The notes under the pieces were generated by a model, which was not told where the DNA came from, made no database searches, and saw only the letters and a list, made by a program, of their open reading frames with translations. DNA of 64,000 nt from Cellulophaga tyrosinoxydans (lineage in GTDB: Bacteria > Bacteroidota > Bacteroidia > Flavobacteriales > Flavobacteriaceae): NCBI RefSeq assembly GCF_900176415.1, contig NZ_FWXO01000004.1, positions 186,001 through 250,000 of the forward strand. The letters are read 5' to 3'. Shown piece by piece: positions 27,104 to 37,436 of the stretch; positions within the stretch are counted from its first letter, which is position 1; the number at the start of each line of letters is the position of its first letter. The position numbers and the translations under genes are program-made.

Positions 27104-27162
27104 TTTACAATTCACTATTTCTACCCTAGTACAACCCAACAAATTTTCTTTAATTTGTACCT

Positions 27163-27528
27163 ATGAGGAGTAAATTATTTTTTTTGGCAATACTATGTGT
27201 GCTCGGCCTAACATCTTGTTACCAACCTGAACGCGATTGCGCCAGTTTTAAAACGGGCACCTTTACTTTTGAATACGATGTAAATGGCGAAAAAAAACGT
27301 AGTGAATTTGAAAGAACCGACAAATACAGCATTGAACATTACGAGAATAAAATTGATACCGCTGCGGTACGTTGGCTTAATAACTGCGAATTTATTTTAA
27401 CACCTAGCGACAAACAAACGCCAATACACTATAAAATACTTTCTACAACTACTAATTCGTATACATTTGAATATAACGTTGTGGGCAAATCCACAAAATC
27501 TAAAGGGACCGCTATAAAAACCAATTAA
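27163..27528 (+). CDS. Small lipoprotein upstream of terC
   Basis: Protein of 121 residues with a signal peptide and lipobox ending LTSC (Cys about 19), then a beta-rich domain with two further Cys (RDCASF, NNCEF) that could pair. Homologues of this kind are sometimes labelled 'DNA topoisomerase IV' in databases; nothing in the sequence supports that, since it is an envelope lipoprotein. It ends 2 bases before terC and is probably cotranscribed with it. Confidence 0.8.
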   Translation: MRSKLFFLAILCVLGLTSCYQPERDCASFKTGTFTFEYDVNGEKKRSEFERTDKYSIEHYENKIDTAAVRWLNNCEFILTPSDKQTPIHYKILSTTTNSYTFEYNVVGKSTKSKGTAIKTN

Positions 27529-27530
27529 CT

Positions 27531-28355
27531 ATGTTAGAGCTTTTTCAAATTTTCACAAGCCCAGATGCTTGGATTGCATTACTTACATTAACTTTTTTAG
27601 AAATTGTTTTAGGTATTGACAACATTATTTTTATCAGTATAGCCGCTGGCAAATTGGAAAAAAGCCAACGCAAAAAGGCAACTAATATTGGTTTGTTTTT
27701 AGCTATGGCTATGCGAATTTTATTATTGTTCGGAATATCACTTTTAACGGCTATGAAAAAACCTTTCTTAGTACTTAACGAGTCTTGGATTACAGGCGGT
27801 ATTAGTGGTCAAGGTTTAATTTTATTTCTAGGCGGACTTTTTCTGTTATACAAGAGCACCAAAGAAATTCATGAAAAAATTGAAGACAAAGGGCATGACG
27901 AACGTGAAGTAATAAACCACCGAAAAAAATCGCTATCTAGTGCCATTCTTCAAATTACTGTAATAAACATTGTTTTCTCATTTGATTCTATCTTAACAGC
28001 TATTGGTATGACCAATGGAATATCGCCAAATCCAACCGATGCCTTAGTGCTTATGGTTGTTGCTGTAGTGATTTCAGTAATTATTATGATGCTTTTTGCT
28101 AACCCTGTTGGCGAATTTGTAAACAGGCACCCTTCAATTCAAGTACTAGGTTTATCATTTTTAATATTGATAGGCTTTATGCTAATTGCAGAATCAGCAC
28201 ACATAAATCATTTAATTGTATTTGGTAATGAAGTAGGCACTATTCCTAAAGGATATTTATACTTTTCCATCGCATTTTCTTTAATGGTAGAATTCTTTGA
28301 TATGCGAATGAAGAAAAATAAAAAGCCTACAGAGATCAAAGAGGACATAGAATAA
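27531..28355 (+). CDS. TerC-family integral membrane protein
   Basis: Protein of 274 residues with about seven to eight membrane helices. It has the family's buried acidic motifs, FLEIVLGIDNIIFIS near residues 22-36 and NIVFSFDSILTAIGM near 145-160. TerC/Alx proteins are linked to tellurite resistance and to metal (manganese) export or metalation of secreted proteins. It starts 2 bases after a small lipoprotein gene and is followed by a strong terminator. Confidence 0.93.
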   Translation: MLELFQIFTSPDAWIALLTLTFLEIVLGIDNIIFISIAAGKLEKSQRKKATNIGLFLAMAMRILLLFGISLLTAMKKPFLVLNESWITGGISGQGLILFLGGLFLLYKSTKEIHEKIEDKGHDEREVINHRKKSLSSAILQITVINIVFSFDSILTAIGMTNGISPNPTDALVLMVVAVVISVIIMMLFANPVGEFVNRHPSIQVLGLSFLILIGFMLIAESAHINHLIVFGNEVGTIPKGYLYFSIAFSLMVEFFDMRMKKNKKPTEIKEDIE

Positions 28356-28397
28356 ATCTATGCCCTTGAAATTCAATTAAAAAATAGAAAATAATTT

Positions 28398-28443
28398 TGC
28401 CTTAATAAACAATGTGAGTATTGTTTATTAAGGCATTTTTTTT
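28398..28443 (+). terminator. Terminator after terC
   Basis: Perfect 16-bp stem (28398-28413 and 28420-28435) with a 6-base loop, followed by eight T. It ends the lipoprotein-terC transcript. Confidence 0.92.
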
Positions 28444-28473
28444 AGCTTTAAAAACTAATACGTTGATACGATC

Positions 28474-29232
28474 ATGAGCAAGTCAGATGATTTTTTTTCT
28501 TACCAAAACACTGTACATGAAGTTACCCGTAAAGATTATGATCAGACATTAAATTATTTAGAGCCTATAAAAGCATTCGCTAGAACAACCAACAAAAGTA
28601 TTTGCGTTATTGACTATCAAAAAAAAGGATTTGAATTTGTTTCCAATCACCCTTTGTTTTTATGTGGACATTCTGGCGAGGAAGTTCAAGCATTAGGTTA
28701 TGAATTCTACCTAAAATATGTTCTTAAAGAAGATCTAGAACTGCTTTTAAAGGTAAATATGGTAGGATTTGACTTTTATGACCAAATACCCTTAGCGGAA
28801 AGAAAAAAACACATTATATCTTATGATTTTCGCTTAAAAAACAATGACCATAAAGTCATCATGGTGCATCAAGAACTTACTCCTTTGTTTCTAGCGGATA
28901 ATGGAAAAATTTGGAAAGCGCTCTGCATCATTTCACTATCTACTGCAAGCAATTCTGGTAATATTGAAATTTACAAAGACGGCGACAACAAAATCTTTAA
29001 ATACGATTTAGAAACCGAATGCTGGAAAACTGCTGCAAAAATTGAGTTAAATGATCGTGAGCTTGAAATTCTCAGATATTCGGCAAGAGGATTCACCACT
29101 AATGAAATTGCAGAAGTTATTTTTATTTCACCAGACACTGTAAAATTTCACCGCAAAAAACTGTTTGAAAAACTGGATGTATCTAATATCTCTGAAGCTA
29201 TTGCTGTACTAAGCAATAATCGCTTATTATAA
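28474..29232 (+). CDS. LuxR-type HTH regulator with PAS-like sensor domain
   Basis: Protein of 252 residues. The C-terminal 65 residues form a LuxR/GerE helix-turn-helix (LNDRELEILRYSARGFTTNEIA, FISPDTVKFHRKKLFEKL). The N-terminal 180 residues look like a PAS-type sensor (SICVIDYQKKGFEFVSNHPLFLCGHSGEE) and contain no receiver or autoinducer domain. This layout is common in flavobacteria. It sits alone after the terC terminator; the DUF5694 lipoprotein follows after 95 bases and could be a target. Confidence 0.88.
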   Translation: MSKSDDFFSYQNTVHEVTRKDYDQTLNYLEPIKAFARTTNKSICVIDYQKKGFEFVSNHPLFLCGHSGEEVQALGYEFYLKYVLKEDLELLLKVNMVGFDFYDQIPLAERKKHIISYDFRLKNNDHKVIMVHQELTPLFLADNGKIWKALCIISLSTASNSGNIEIYKDGDNKIFKYDLETECWKTAAKIELNDRELEILRYSARGFTTNEIAEVIFISPDTVKFHRKKLFEKLDVSNISEAIAVLSNNRLL

Positions 29233-29234
29233 AA

Positions 29235-29258
29235 CTACCCTTTTGGGTAGCCATATTT
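29235..29258 (+). terminator. Short terminator-like hairpin after the LuxR-type gene
   Basis: CTACCC-TTTT-GGGTAG (29235-29250) three bases after the stop, followed by CCATATTTTTTT. The stem is short (6 bp) but the T-run is good. Confidence 0.55.
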
Positions 29259-29327
29259 TTTTAAGTTACCCTTTACTTTGCATCACTAAAGAACAACAAA
29301 GTAAAACTAACTCAAAAAAATTAGCCA

Positions 29328-30203
29328 ATGACCTTAAATTATTTTAAAGCCGCATGCTTAACACTTCTTATTACACTACATTTTAGTTGCAATTTAAAAG
29401 AGGGGAAATCATCAGAATCAGAAACAATATCAACTAACACCCAAACCGATACTGTTAAGAAAACTGCTTCCAAAATTCCAGTTTTAAACATTGGTTCATT
29501 CCATTTTAGATTTACGCCAGATGCACATAAAGTTGAATTTAATGAAGAAGGAGCTTCGGAACAAGCTGAAATTAGAGCTTTAAATGAAATGCTTGCTAAA
29601 TTTAAACCAACGATTATTTGTGTGGAAAGAACTCCTGAAAACGAAGCAGAAATAAATGAAGCCTATCAAGCCTATTTAAAAAATAATGATAAACTAGATT
29701 CAAATTACGGAGAAACAAGCATGGTAGCTTTTGAAATTGCACGTTTAAACGGAATTAAAAAAATATACGGTATTGATCACCATATGGAATACAATTACAA
29801 CATAGGTAATGAAATGGTAAATAGCATCGATTCTCTTACCTATAACGCATATATTCAAAATCCTTTTGCCCATGATCCAGAGTTTAATGTAAATCCTGAA
29901 GAATTATCTTTACTAGACCATTTTAAACTAATGAACACTCCAAAATATCAAGATTTTTTAATGAATATTAACGCCGACATACTTACCTACGTTGGGTCAG
30001 AAAACGGATTTGAGGGTGCAGACGAAGCTACAAAATTGTATCAGAGAAATTTGAGAATGTTCTCCAATATCAATAGAATACCAATGAAAAGTACAGATAG
30101 AGTCTTTATTTTATCTGGAGGCTTACACGCAGCATTTATCGCAAGCTTAATGAAAAGAAGTCCTAAATACGAACTTGTAGATCCATTAGCTTATTTAAAA
30201 TAA
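29328..30203 (+). CDS. DUF5694-type lipoprotein
   Basis: Protein of 291 residues with a signal peptide and lipobox ending FSC (Cys about 21), a Ser/Thr linker, and a domain starting PVLNIGSFHFRFTPDAHKVEF that matches the DUF5694 proteins of Bacteroidetes. Its overall plan, with IICVERTPENEAEINEAY and the C-terminal VFILSGGLHAAFI, is reminiscent of TraB/ChaN-like folds. The function is unknown. It is followed by a bidirectional terminator shared with the convergent hydroxylase gene. Confidence 0.82.
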   Translation: MTLNYFKAACLTLLITLHFSCNLKEGKSSESETISTNTQTDTVKKTASKIPVLNIGSFHFRFTPDAHKVEFNEEGASEQAEIRALNEMLAKFKPTIICVERTPENEAEINEAYQAYLKNNDKLDSNYGETSMVAFEIARLNGIKKIYGIDHHMEYNYNIGNEMVNSIDSLTYNAYIQNPFAHDPEFNVNPEELSLLDHFKLMNTPKYQDFLMNINADILTYVGSENGFEGADEATKLYQRNLRMFSNINRIPMKSTDRVFILSGGLHAAFIASLMKRSPKYELVDPLAYLK

Positions 30204-30224
30204 AACTCAAAAAATTCATCAATC

Positions 30225-30259
30225 AAAAAAGGACCTTCATTTTACGAAGGTCCTTTTTT
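30225..30259. terminator. Bidirectional terminator between convergent genes
   Basis: Perfect 14-bp stem AAAAAAGGACCTTC (30225-30238) / GAAGGTCCTTTTTT (30246-30259) with a 7-base loop. It has T-runs in both directions and serves the DUF5694 gene (plus) and the desaturase gene (minus). Confidence 0.92.
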
Positions 30260-30265
30260 AGATTT

Positions 30266-31225
30266 TTAGTTTGGCCTACTGTAGGCTAACTCCGGATTTT
30301 CAGATTTTTGCTTATTAAACATTCGCTGCTGTTGTTTAACAGTCATAGTGCTTCCATCATGACTCCAACCTGGAGGTCCGAAGATATACATAAACTTATG
30401 GCTCCATTTAGGTGATTTTTTCAAATCGTTCCAAATGTCTTTAAATTCATGTGTTAATATCACTATTGGATTATTGGAGTTTGGTGCATGAATTACACCA
30501 TATTTTACATCAATAGTATCATCCAATTCCAACCAAGTGCCAAACATTCTATCAAATATGTTTAAAAAACCACCATGGTTTTTATCTAAATACTCCACAT
30601 TTTGTGCATGATGAACTTGATGCATCGTATGTGTATTCATAAACTTTTCAAAAATACCTAGTTTAGGTAATAAAACCGTGTGTAGCTGAAACTGCCACAA
30701 CGCCTCAATACCCAAACAAAAAACCACCATTTCTGGTCTAAAACCAATAGCGGGCATCCACATATAAAATAAGGGCTTATACAATAGTGTAAACCAACCA
30801 TTACGCACCGCGGTTCCTAAATTAAAATTATCCGAAGAATGATGCACAATGTGCGCTGCCCATAAAATTCTTATTTCATGATTTGCTCTATGAAACCAAT
30901 AATAGGTAAAATCATCGGCTAATTGACAAAGCAACCATACATACCAAGCATAACCAAAAGCTGCGTAGCCAAAAATGTTAGTTGCAACACCGTTGACCTC
31001 TGGATTAAATACGTTAAAAACAAATTCAAAAATTACAATAGCAGAAATAGTTTTTAATAATGCAGCTAGGATTGCAGAACCTACACCCATAAATCCACTT
31101 GCGAAAAGATCGTTCCAATCATACAAATCATGATGTTCATCATGATTTTTGCTGTAGGTTAATTCTAATAAAATAAAAATTATAAAGCACGGACCACCGT
31201 AAAACAAAGGGTTAGTAAATTCCAT
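30266..31225 (-). CDS. Sterol desaturase / fatty acid hydroxylase family membrane enzyme
   Basis: Protein of 319 residues, mostly membrane helices, carrying the di-iron His clusters of the family: HRANH, HIVHHSS, and HTMHQVHHAQN. Such enzymes use O2 to hydroxylate or desaturate lipids. The substrate is not certain; in flavobacteria relatives modify fatty acids, carotenoids or aminolipids. It seems monocistronic, with mscL about 92 bases downstream of its start on the same strand. Confidence 0.88.
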   Translation of the reverse strand: MEFTNPLFYGGPCFIIFILLELTYSKNHDEHHDLYDWNDLFASGFMGVGSAILAALLKTISAIVIFEFVFNVFNPEVNGVATNIFGYAAFGYAWYVWLLCQLADDFTYYWFHRANHEIRILWAAHIVHHSSDNFNLGTAVRNGWFTLLYKPLFYMWMPAIGFRPEMVVFCLGIEALWQFQLHTVLLPKLGIFEKFMNTHTMHQVHHAQNVEYLDKNHGGFLNIFDRMFGTWLELDDTIDVKYGVIHAPNSNNPIVILTHEFKDIWNDLKKSPKWSHKFMYIFGPPGWSHDGSTMTVKQQQRMFNKQKSENPELAYSRPN

Positions 31226-31317
31226 TTAAAGATTTTGATTTTGCAAAAATACCATTATTCCATAACTAATTTATGATTTCATATACCATTTAACAAGAAA
31301 TAGGGTATTTCTGTATT

Positions 31318-31746
31318 TTATTTCTGATTTTTTAATATTTTATTTTGTTCCTCTAAAAGTTTTTCAATGTTAGATAATAGCGCAATATTTTTAGGCGTTT
31401 CTACTTCTTTATTCTTGGGGTCTTCGGCTTTATCTTTAAACTTATTGAAAAATTTAATTACCACAAAAATTGTAAGTGCAACTATAAAGAAATCTATTAA
31501 AACTTCAATTAATTCGCCATACCCAATAGCAATCTGTTCACTCGATTCAGTTGCCGCTCTCAGCACATACACCTTATCATGTAAATTTACATCTTCAGTT
31601 AAAAGTGATAATGGTGGCATAATCACTTTTTTAACCAAAACGTTTACTACATTATTAAATGCAGTACCTATGATAACCCCAATTGCAATATCTATCAAGT
31701 TACCCTTGATCGCAAAATTTTTAAACTCTTGAAAAAACTTTCTCAC
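31318..31746 (-). CDS. mscL: MscL, large-conductance mechanosensitive channel
   Basis: Protein of 142 residues with the family N-terminal helix EFKNFAIKGNLIDIAIGV, the pore-lining TM1 (IIGTAFNNVVNVLV), a periplasmic loop, TM2 (LIDFFIVALTIFVVIKFF) and a cytoplasmic C-terminal coiled coil (NIALLSNIEKLLEEQNKIL). It opens under membrane tension to release osmolytes on hypo-osmotic shock. It is 13 bases downstream of parC. Confidence 0.95.
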   Translation of the reverse strand: MRKFFQEFKNFAIKGNLIDIAIGVIIGTAFNNVVNVLVKKVIMPPLSLLTEDVNLHDKVYVLRAATESSEQIAIGYGELIEVLIDFFIVALTIFVVIKFFNKFKDKAEDPKNKEVETPKNIALLSNIEKLLEEQNKILKNQK

Positions 31747-31759
31747 CTAAATTAATTAT

Positions 31760-34423
31760 TTAAAACAAAGTTGGTTGAGAATCATCGGTGTCTTTGCCTT
31801 TATTTTTTTGCTCTGGTTTGTTTTCCGAATCATCATCCAAAGCTTCCTCATCCACAACTTCCATATCACTAGTCGACACTGGTTCTGGTATTTCATACGC
31901 TAAAGGTTCTAAGGCATTAATGGTTTTAACCTTTTCCGAAGTTAATTGATTACCTAAAGCTTTAATTCCTTTAATTGATATAAAATCCTCTATATCAATA
32001 CTTTGATTATCTTTAGCGTCTTTACCTCGTTGTTTAGCGAACTCAATTTCCACAACAGGTCGCCAATCCGTAGAGACTAATTCTAAAAACGATTTTGAAT
32101 GCTCCGAAATGAACAAATCTTCTCTATTTCCATTTTCAATCAAGAAACGTTTTACATAATATCGTTCTTTTTCGCCATCATAATAAATTGCAGAAATTGG
32201 CTTATTGGGTATCCATTTTTCTAAAACAATCATATCCTCATCAAAGTGAGCGGTTAATTCTGGTGAAAAAGTCTTAGCAATTCCTTTTTGTGTAATCACC
32301 AATAACAAATCATCGCCTTTAAATTCACCTAACAACTCACCTCTACCATCTACGTTTAATCTTCGAACAATGTCATCAAACCATATTTTACGTGGTTTTA
32401 AAGTAGAAACACCTTTTTCTTTAAGTTCAATGCGTTTTATAGCATATTTTGTAACAATATTACCTTTAGACGCTCTCCCCTTAATTAAAACATCAGCAAA
32501 ATCTATATCCCATTTCAGTTTTTTAATACTACCTGCCTGTCTAAGCAATACGGTTATTACCTCTGCTTCCCCATTTGGGTTTTCTGAGAAATACAACACC
32601 TCTGAGTTTGGACTGCCATTGGTAAGGTCATACACTTTATCTCTAGTTACACCAGTCACATTAAATCTTTTAATATAACTAGGACCACCTTTACCATCTT
32701 TATAAATCATATTATAAATGGTACGCTTATCTTTCTTCTTAAATACAGCTACATGGATAATGTTTTTCCCTACAAAAGTCTTTGCATCGACCTTTGTAAT
32801 CATCATCTCACCATTTTTAGTCATGACAATAATATCATCAATATCGCTACAATCTGCCACATATTCATCACGCTTTAAAGAAGTACCTACAAAACCCTCT
32901 TCTCTATTAACATATAGCTTAGTGTTACGAATAACTACTTTAGTGGCCTCGATATCATCAAAAACACGTATTTCCGATTTACGCTCACGATCTTTACCGT
33001 ATTTTACTTTTAAATTTTTAAAATACTCAATCGCAAAATCCACCAAATGTGCTAAGTGATGGTTTACCTCAGCAATCTTATCTTCAAGACTATCAATTAA
33101 TTGCTGAGCTTTATCGATATCAAACTTTGAAATACGTTTTATTCTAATTTCCGTCAACCTTGCAATATCTTCCTCGGTTACCGCTCTCTTTAAATGTTTT
33201 ATATGCGGTTTTAATCCTTCGTCAATGGCACGAATAACTCCCTCCCAGGTTTCTTCTTCTTCAATATCACGATAAATTCTATTCTCAATAAAAATTCGTT
33301 CTAATGAAGCAAAATGCCATTGCTCCTCCAATTCTCCTAATTGAACTTCAAGTTCTGCCTTTAGTAATTCTACCGTATAATCTGTAGAACGCCTTAGCAT
33401 TTCGGTGACACCAATAAATAGCGGCTTATTGTCTTCTATAATACACCCTAACGGAGAAATAGAAGATTCGCATGCGGTAAAAGCATATAAAGCATCAATA
33501 GTTTTGTCAGGTGATAATCCGGACGGTAAATGGATTAAAATTTCCACATCCGCAGCCGTATTATCCTCAATTTTTCTGATTTTTATCTTACCCTTTTCGT
33601 TGGCTTTTAATATAGAATCTATTAAAGTAGAAGTATTAGTTCCATATGGTATTTCATTGATAATCAATGTACTCTTGTCAAGTTGTGCTATTTTGGCACG
33701 TACTCGTATTTTACCTCCTCTAAGTCCGTCATTATAACCGCTTACGTCAATAATACCAGCGGTTGGAAAATCGGGATAAATGGTGAATTTTTGACCTTTT
33801 AAATGTTTAATAGATGAGTCTATCAACTCAATAAAATTATGAGGCAAAACTTTGGTAGACAAACCTACTGCGATACCTTCTGCACCTTGCGCTAGAAGTA
33901 ATGGGAATTTAACCGGAAGATTTACTGGTTCCTTTTTTCTGCCGTCATAAGAAGATTGCCATTCCGTAATTTTAGGACTAAAAACAACTTCCAATGCAAA
34001 TTTAGAGAGCCTGGCTTCTATATATCGCGATGCAGCAGCACTGTCTCCTGTTAATATATTCCCCCAGTTACCTTGTGTATCTATTAATAAATCTTTCTGA
34101 CCAATTTGCACCATAGCATCGGCAATACTCGCATCACCATGCGGGTGGTATTGCATGGTATGCCCTACTACATTCGCCACTTTATTGTAACGGCCATCAT
34201 CGAGCTCTTTTAACGCATGCATTATCCTGCGCTGAACAGGTTTAAAACCATCTTCAATCGCAGGTACGGCACGCTCTAAAATAACATAGGAAGCATAGTC
34301 TAAGAACCAATCTTTATACATTCCCGTTACTTTAGTAAGGGAATCTTGGGAGTTATCTTGATTTTCTAATTGCTCGTCTTGACTATTTAAATTTTCTTCG
34401 TTCAGCTCTTCGTTCTCTTCCAT
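31760..34423 (-). CDS. parC: ParC, topoisomerase IV subunit A
   Basis: Protein of 887 residues. The breakage-reunion domain has the QRDR-type HPHGDASIADAM and the catalytic Tyr in AAASRYIEARLS; the C-terminal domain is a beta-propeller of variable blades followed by an acidic tail (about the last 60 residues, rich in Asp and Glu). Coupling to parE 31 bases upstream supports topoisomerase IV, which unlinks daughter chromosomes, rather than gyrase. It is longer than enteric ParC, as is normal for Bacteroidetes. The N-terminus has an unusual acidic extension of about 30 residues (EENEELNEENLN). Confidence 0.93.
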   Translation of the reverse strand: MEENEELNEENLNSQDEQLENQDNSQDSLTKVTGMYKDWFLDYASYVILERAVPAIEDGFKPVQRRIMHALKELDDGRYNKVANVVGHTMQYHPHGDASIADAMVQIGQKDLLIDTQGNWGNILTGDSAAASRYIEARLSKFALEVVFSPKITEWQSSYDGRKKEPVNLPVKFPLLLAQGAEGIAVGLSTKVLPHNFIELIDSSIKHLKGQKFTIYPDFPTAGIIDVSGYNDGLRGGKIRVRAKIAQLDKSTLIINEIPYGTNTSTLIDSILKANEKGKIKIRKIEDNTAADVEILIHLPSGLSPDKTIDALYAFTACESSISPLGCIIEDNKPLFIGVTEMLRRSTDYTVELLKAELEVQLGELEEQWHFASLERIFIENRIYRDIEEEETWEGVIRAIDEGLKPHIKHLKRAVTEEDIARLTEIRIKRISKFDIDKAQQLIDSLEDKIAEVNHHLAHLVDFAIEYFKNLKVKYGKDRERKSEIRVFDDIEATKVVIRNTKLYVNREEGFVGTSLKRDEYVADCSDIDDIIVMTKNGEMMITKVDAKTFVGKNIIHVAVFKKKDKRTIYNMIYKDGKGGPSYIKRFNVTGVTRDKVYDLTNGSPNSEVLYFSENPNGEAEVITVLLRQAGSIKKLKWDIDFADVLIKGRASKGNIVTKYAIKRIELKEKGVSTLKPRKIWFDDIVRRLNVDGRGELLGEFKGDDLLLVITQKGIAKTFSPELTAHFDEDMIVLEKWIPNKPISAIYYDGEKERYYVKRFLIENGNREDLFISEHSKSFLELVSTDWRPVVEIEFAKQRGKDAKDNQSIDIEDFISIKGIKALGNQLTSEKVKTINALEPLAYEIPEPVSTSDMEVVDEEALDDDSENKPEQKNKGKDTDDSQPTLF

Positions 34424-34454
34424 CTAGAAAGATTCGTATTATTTTGGTTTATAT

Positions 34455-36314
34455 TTAGTTATCCTCAACTAAGTCTAACTCTACTTTAAGGTTTTCTATG
34501 ATAAATTTTTGTCTGTCTGGTGTATTTTTACCCATGTAAAACTCCAATAAATTCTCTATGGACATGTTTTTATCCAACATCACAGGCTCTAGCCTAATGT
34601 CATCTCCTATGAAATGTTGAAACTCATCTGGAGATATTTCACCTAATCCTTTAAATCGAGTAATCTCAGGCTTACCAGACAATGCCTCAATCGCCGCTTG
34701 TTTTTCTTCAGGGCTATAGCAGTAAAAGGTTTGTTTTTTGTTGCGCACTCTAAACAATGGCGTTTGTAAGATATACAAATGATTCTCTTTAATCAATTCT
34801 GGAAAAAACTGTAGAAAAAAGGTAATTAATAATAATCGAATGTGCATTCCGTCGACATCAGCATCAGTAGCTATTACAATATTGTTATATCGTAAATCTT
34901 CCATCGAATCTTCTATATTCAACGCTGCTTGAAGTAAATTAAATTCTTCATTCTCATAAACAATCTTTTTACTCATGCCATAGGAATTCAAAGGCTTACC
35001 CCTAAGACTAAATACCGCCTGCGTATTTACATCACGAGATTTTGTAATGGATCCTGATGCAGAATCACCCTCGGTAATGAATAATGTGCTTTCTAAATAA
35101 CGATCATTCTTGGTGTCTCCAAGATGCACTCTACAATCGCGGAGTTTTTTGTTGTGTAAACTAGATTTTTTAGCACGGTCTTTCGCCAACTTACGTATGC
35201 CGGAAAGCTCTTTACGTTCTTTCTCGGCCTGCATAATCTTTCTTTGCAGCTTTTCGGCTGTTTCAGGATTTTTATGTAGATAATTATCTAGTTTAGTGCC
35301 AATAAAATCGTTTATATAGGTTCTAACCGTTGGGAAATCTCCTCCCATATCGGTTGACCCAAGTTTAGTTTTAGTCTGACTCTCAAAAACAGGTTCCATA
35401 ACCTTAATAGCAATGGCCGATATTATCGATTTTCTAATATCGGAAGCATCGTAATTTTTACCATAGAAATCACGAATAGTTTTCGCTAATGCCTCTCTAA
35501 AAGCAGCTTGGTGCGTTCCTCCTTGGGTAGTGTGTTGCCCGTTTACAAACGAATGATATTCCTCACTATATTGTGTTTTGCTATGCGTAATTGCCACTTC
35601 AATATCATCACCTTTTAAATGAATAACTGGATAAAGCATATCATCCATATTATTATTATCCTCTAAAAGATCTTTAAGTCCGTTTTCCGAATAAAACTTT
35701 TCGCCATTAAAGACGATAGTTAATCCTGGATTTAAGTAGACATAATTCTTGAGCATGCGCTCTATATACTCATTACGGAACTTATATTTTTTGAAAATAA
35801 TTTCATCTGGAATAAAGGATACTTTAGTTCCTTTACGCTTAGAGGTATCTAACGGTCCTTCTTCTGTAACTAAATTACCTTGATGAAACTCAGCAGTTTT
35901 AAGTTTATTATCTCTTGAAGATTCCACTTTAAAGAAAGTAGATAAGGCGTTTACCGCTTTTGTACCTACCCCGTTTAATCCCACAGATTTTTTAAACGCA
36001 CGAGAATCGTATTTACCACCTGTGTTCATTTTAGAAACCACATCAACGACTTTACCCAAGGGTATTCCTCGACCAAAATCACGAACAGTAACCAGGTTGT
36101 CTTTTATAGAAATTTCTATAGTCTTACCTGAACCCATTACGAATTCATCTATACAGTTATCTACAACCTCTTTTAAAAGTATGTATATTCCATCATCAGC
36201 AGACGAGCCATCGCCAAGCTTACCAATATACATACCAGGTCGCATACGAATATGTTCTTTCCAATCCAGCGAACGGATGTTATCTTCAGTATATTGTGTA
36301 GTGTTTTCTGACAT
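34455..36314 (-). CDS. parE: ParE, topoisomerase IV subunit B
   Basis: ATPase subunit of 619 residues. The GHKL ATP site is visible in [13 protein letters not shown] and GRGIPLGKV, plus the [14 protein letters not shown] lid; the TOPRIM region has [17 protein letters not shown] and [10 protein letters not shown]. It ends with the short C-terminal domain typical of ParE/GyrB with no insert. It lies directly before parC on the same strand, and the pair forms an operon. Confidence 0.95.
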   Translation of the reverse strand: MSENTTQYTEDNIRSLDWKEHIRMRPGMYIGKLGDGSSADDGIYILLKEVVDNCIDEFVMGSGKTIEISIKDNLVTVRDFGRGIPLGKVVDVVSKMNTGGKYDSRAFKKSVGLNGVGTKAVNALSTFFKVESSRDNKLKTAEFHQGNLVTEEGPLDTSKRKGTKVSFIPDEIIFKKYKFRNEYIERMLKNYVYLNPGLTIVFNGEKFYSENGLKDLLEDNNNMDDMLYPVIHLKGDDIEVAITHSKTQYSEEYHSFVNGQHTTQGGTHQAAFREALAKTIRDFYGKNYDASDIRKSIISAIAIKVMEPVFESQTKTKLGSTDMGGDFPTVRTYINDFIGTKLDNYLHKNPETAEKLQRKIMQAEKERKELSGIRKLAKDRAKKSSLHNKKLRDCRVHLGDTKNDRYLESTLFITEGDSASGSITKSRDVNTQAVFSLRGKPLNSYGMSKKIVYENEEFNLLQAALNIEDSMEDLRYNNIVIATDADVDGMHIRLLLITFFLQFFPELIKENHLYILQTPLFRVRNKKQTFYCYSPEEKQAAIEALSGKPEITRFKGLGEISPDEFQHFIGDDIRLEPVMLDKNMSIENLLEFYMGKNTPDRQKFIIENLKVELDLVEDN

Positions 36315-36388
36315 GTTAGGGGTTTCTTCGAAAGTATCGCTAATATAGGAAGTGTATTTGAAAGATAAAACTAGGAAACACGAAAGTA

Positions 36389-36418
36389 ATCAACAAAGCA
36401 ATATGCTATTTTGTTGAT
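36389..36418. other. Inverted repeat between the EamA gene and parE
   Basis: ATCAACAAA (36389-36397) and TTTGTTGAT (36410-36418) enclose a GCA/TGC pairing. There is no T-run on either side, so it is a poor terminator; it lies 74 bases upstream of the parE ATG. It could be a weak terminator for the EamA transcript or a site acting on parE. Confidence 0.4.
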
Positions 36419-36453
36419 AGCCTACGATTTTATGGCATTTTTTAAGTTCATTT

Positions 36454-37356
36454 TTACCCTTTACTTTTTTTAAGAGATATAAACGTTACACCAACAATTA
36501 CAATACACATTCCTACTATTTGAAGCATGGTAATTCGCTCGTCTAAAAACACAAATGCTAATAAAATAGTAGATATAGGACCCAAACTACCAAAAATTGA
36601 AAATGTTGATGCTCCTAACCGCTCAATGGCAGCAGAAACAAGGAAAGAAGGAATTAAAGTTGAAAATATTGCCATTGCCAAGCCTAGCCAGTACACTTCT
36701 TTAGGATAATGAAAAACATCATAATTACCTTGAAATAAAAAATGGATACACACAACAATTGTGGAAACAATCATTGCATATGACGTAAATTGCATCATAC
36801 CAAATTTTGGTATTAACCATCCGCTGCCCACTAAATATGATGCATAAGTTACAGCGCTTAAGAAGATGAAAAAACCTCCTAAAATAACGTCATCCCCTTT
36901 TAATCCAATTTCATCCCAAAAAGCTACTAAAACGCCAATATAAGTTACTATAATGGCTATAAACTGATTTTTAGTGAGCTTCTTTTTAAAAAATATCCAG
37001 GAAAGCAAAACTACAATTGTTGGATATATAAAAAGGATGATTCGTTCCAACCCCGCTGTTAAATATTGCAATCCCATAAAATCAAAAAGACTTGCTAAAT
37101 AATAGCCTATGAAACCAAAAAAGAATAACCACACCCAATCTGTAACTCTTATGCTATTCTTAGCCTTAGGTTTTTTCCAAAATGCGATGATGATGTAGAA
37201 CGGCACAGAAAATGTCATTCTAAACAAGAGTAAGGTTAAATAATCAACATGATATTGATAGGCAAGTTTAACTAAAACCGCTTTTGCAGAAAAAAATATT
37301 ATTCCTAAAATGGCAAACAATACCCCGATTGTTGTTGAAGACGAGTTTTTTAACAT
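36454..37356 (-). CDS. EamA (DMT superfamily) transporter
   Basis: Protein of 300 residues with about ten membrane helices arranged as two EamA repeats (residues about 8-140 and 155-297). The second repeat contains the family's LGPISTILLAFVFLDERITMLQIVG. Such carriers export or import amino acids and other small metabolites; no substrate can be read. It is about 80 bases from ychF and 140 from parE on the same strand. Confidence 0.88.
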   Translation of the reverse strand: MLKNSSSTTIGVLFAILGIIFFSAKAVLVKLAYQYHVDYLTLLLFRMTFSVPFYIIIAFWKKPKAKNSIRVTDWVWLFFFGFIGYYLASLFDFMGLQYLTAGLERIILFIYPTIVVLLSWIFFKKKLTKNQFIAIIVTYIGVLVAFWDEIGLKGDDVILGGFFIFLSAVTYASYLVGSGWLIPKFGMMQFTSYAMIVSTIVVCIHFLFQGNYDVFHYPKEVYWLGLAMAIFSTLIPSFLVSAAIERLGASTFSIFGSLGPISTILLAFVFLDERITMLQIVGMCIVIVGVTFISLKKSKG

Positions 37357-37436
37357 CTTAACAAACTTATAGGGTTCTTACCCATATACAAATGAATTAG
37401 CTTTTAAATTACAACACCCAGATTATGAAACGATAA

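Noticed and set aside
28474-29232. Quorum-sensing LuxR homologue
   Set aside because: Only the DNA-binding domain is LuxR-like; the sensor part is PAS-like, and no autoinducer domain or synthase gene is present.
31760-34423. DNA gyrase subunit A instead of ParC
   Set aside because: The motifs are shared, but the adjacent parE and the divergent C-terminal domain favour topoisomerase IV; gyrase genes are normally separate in flavobacteria.
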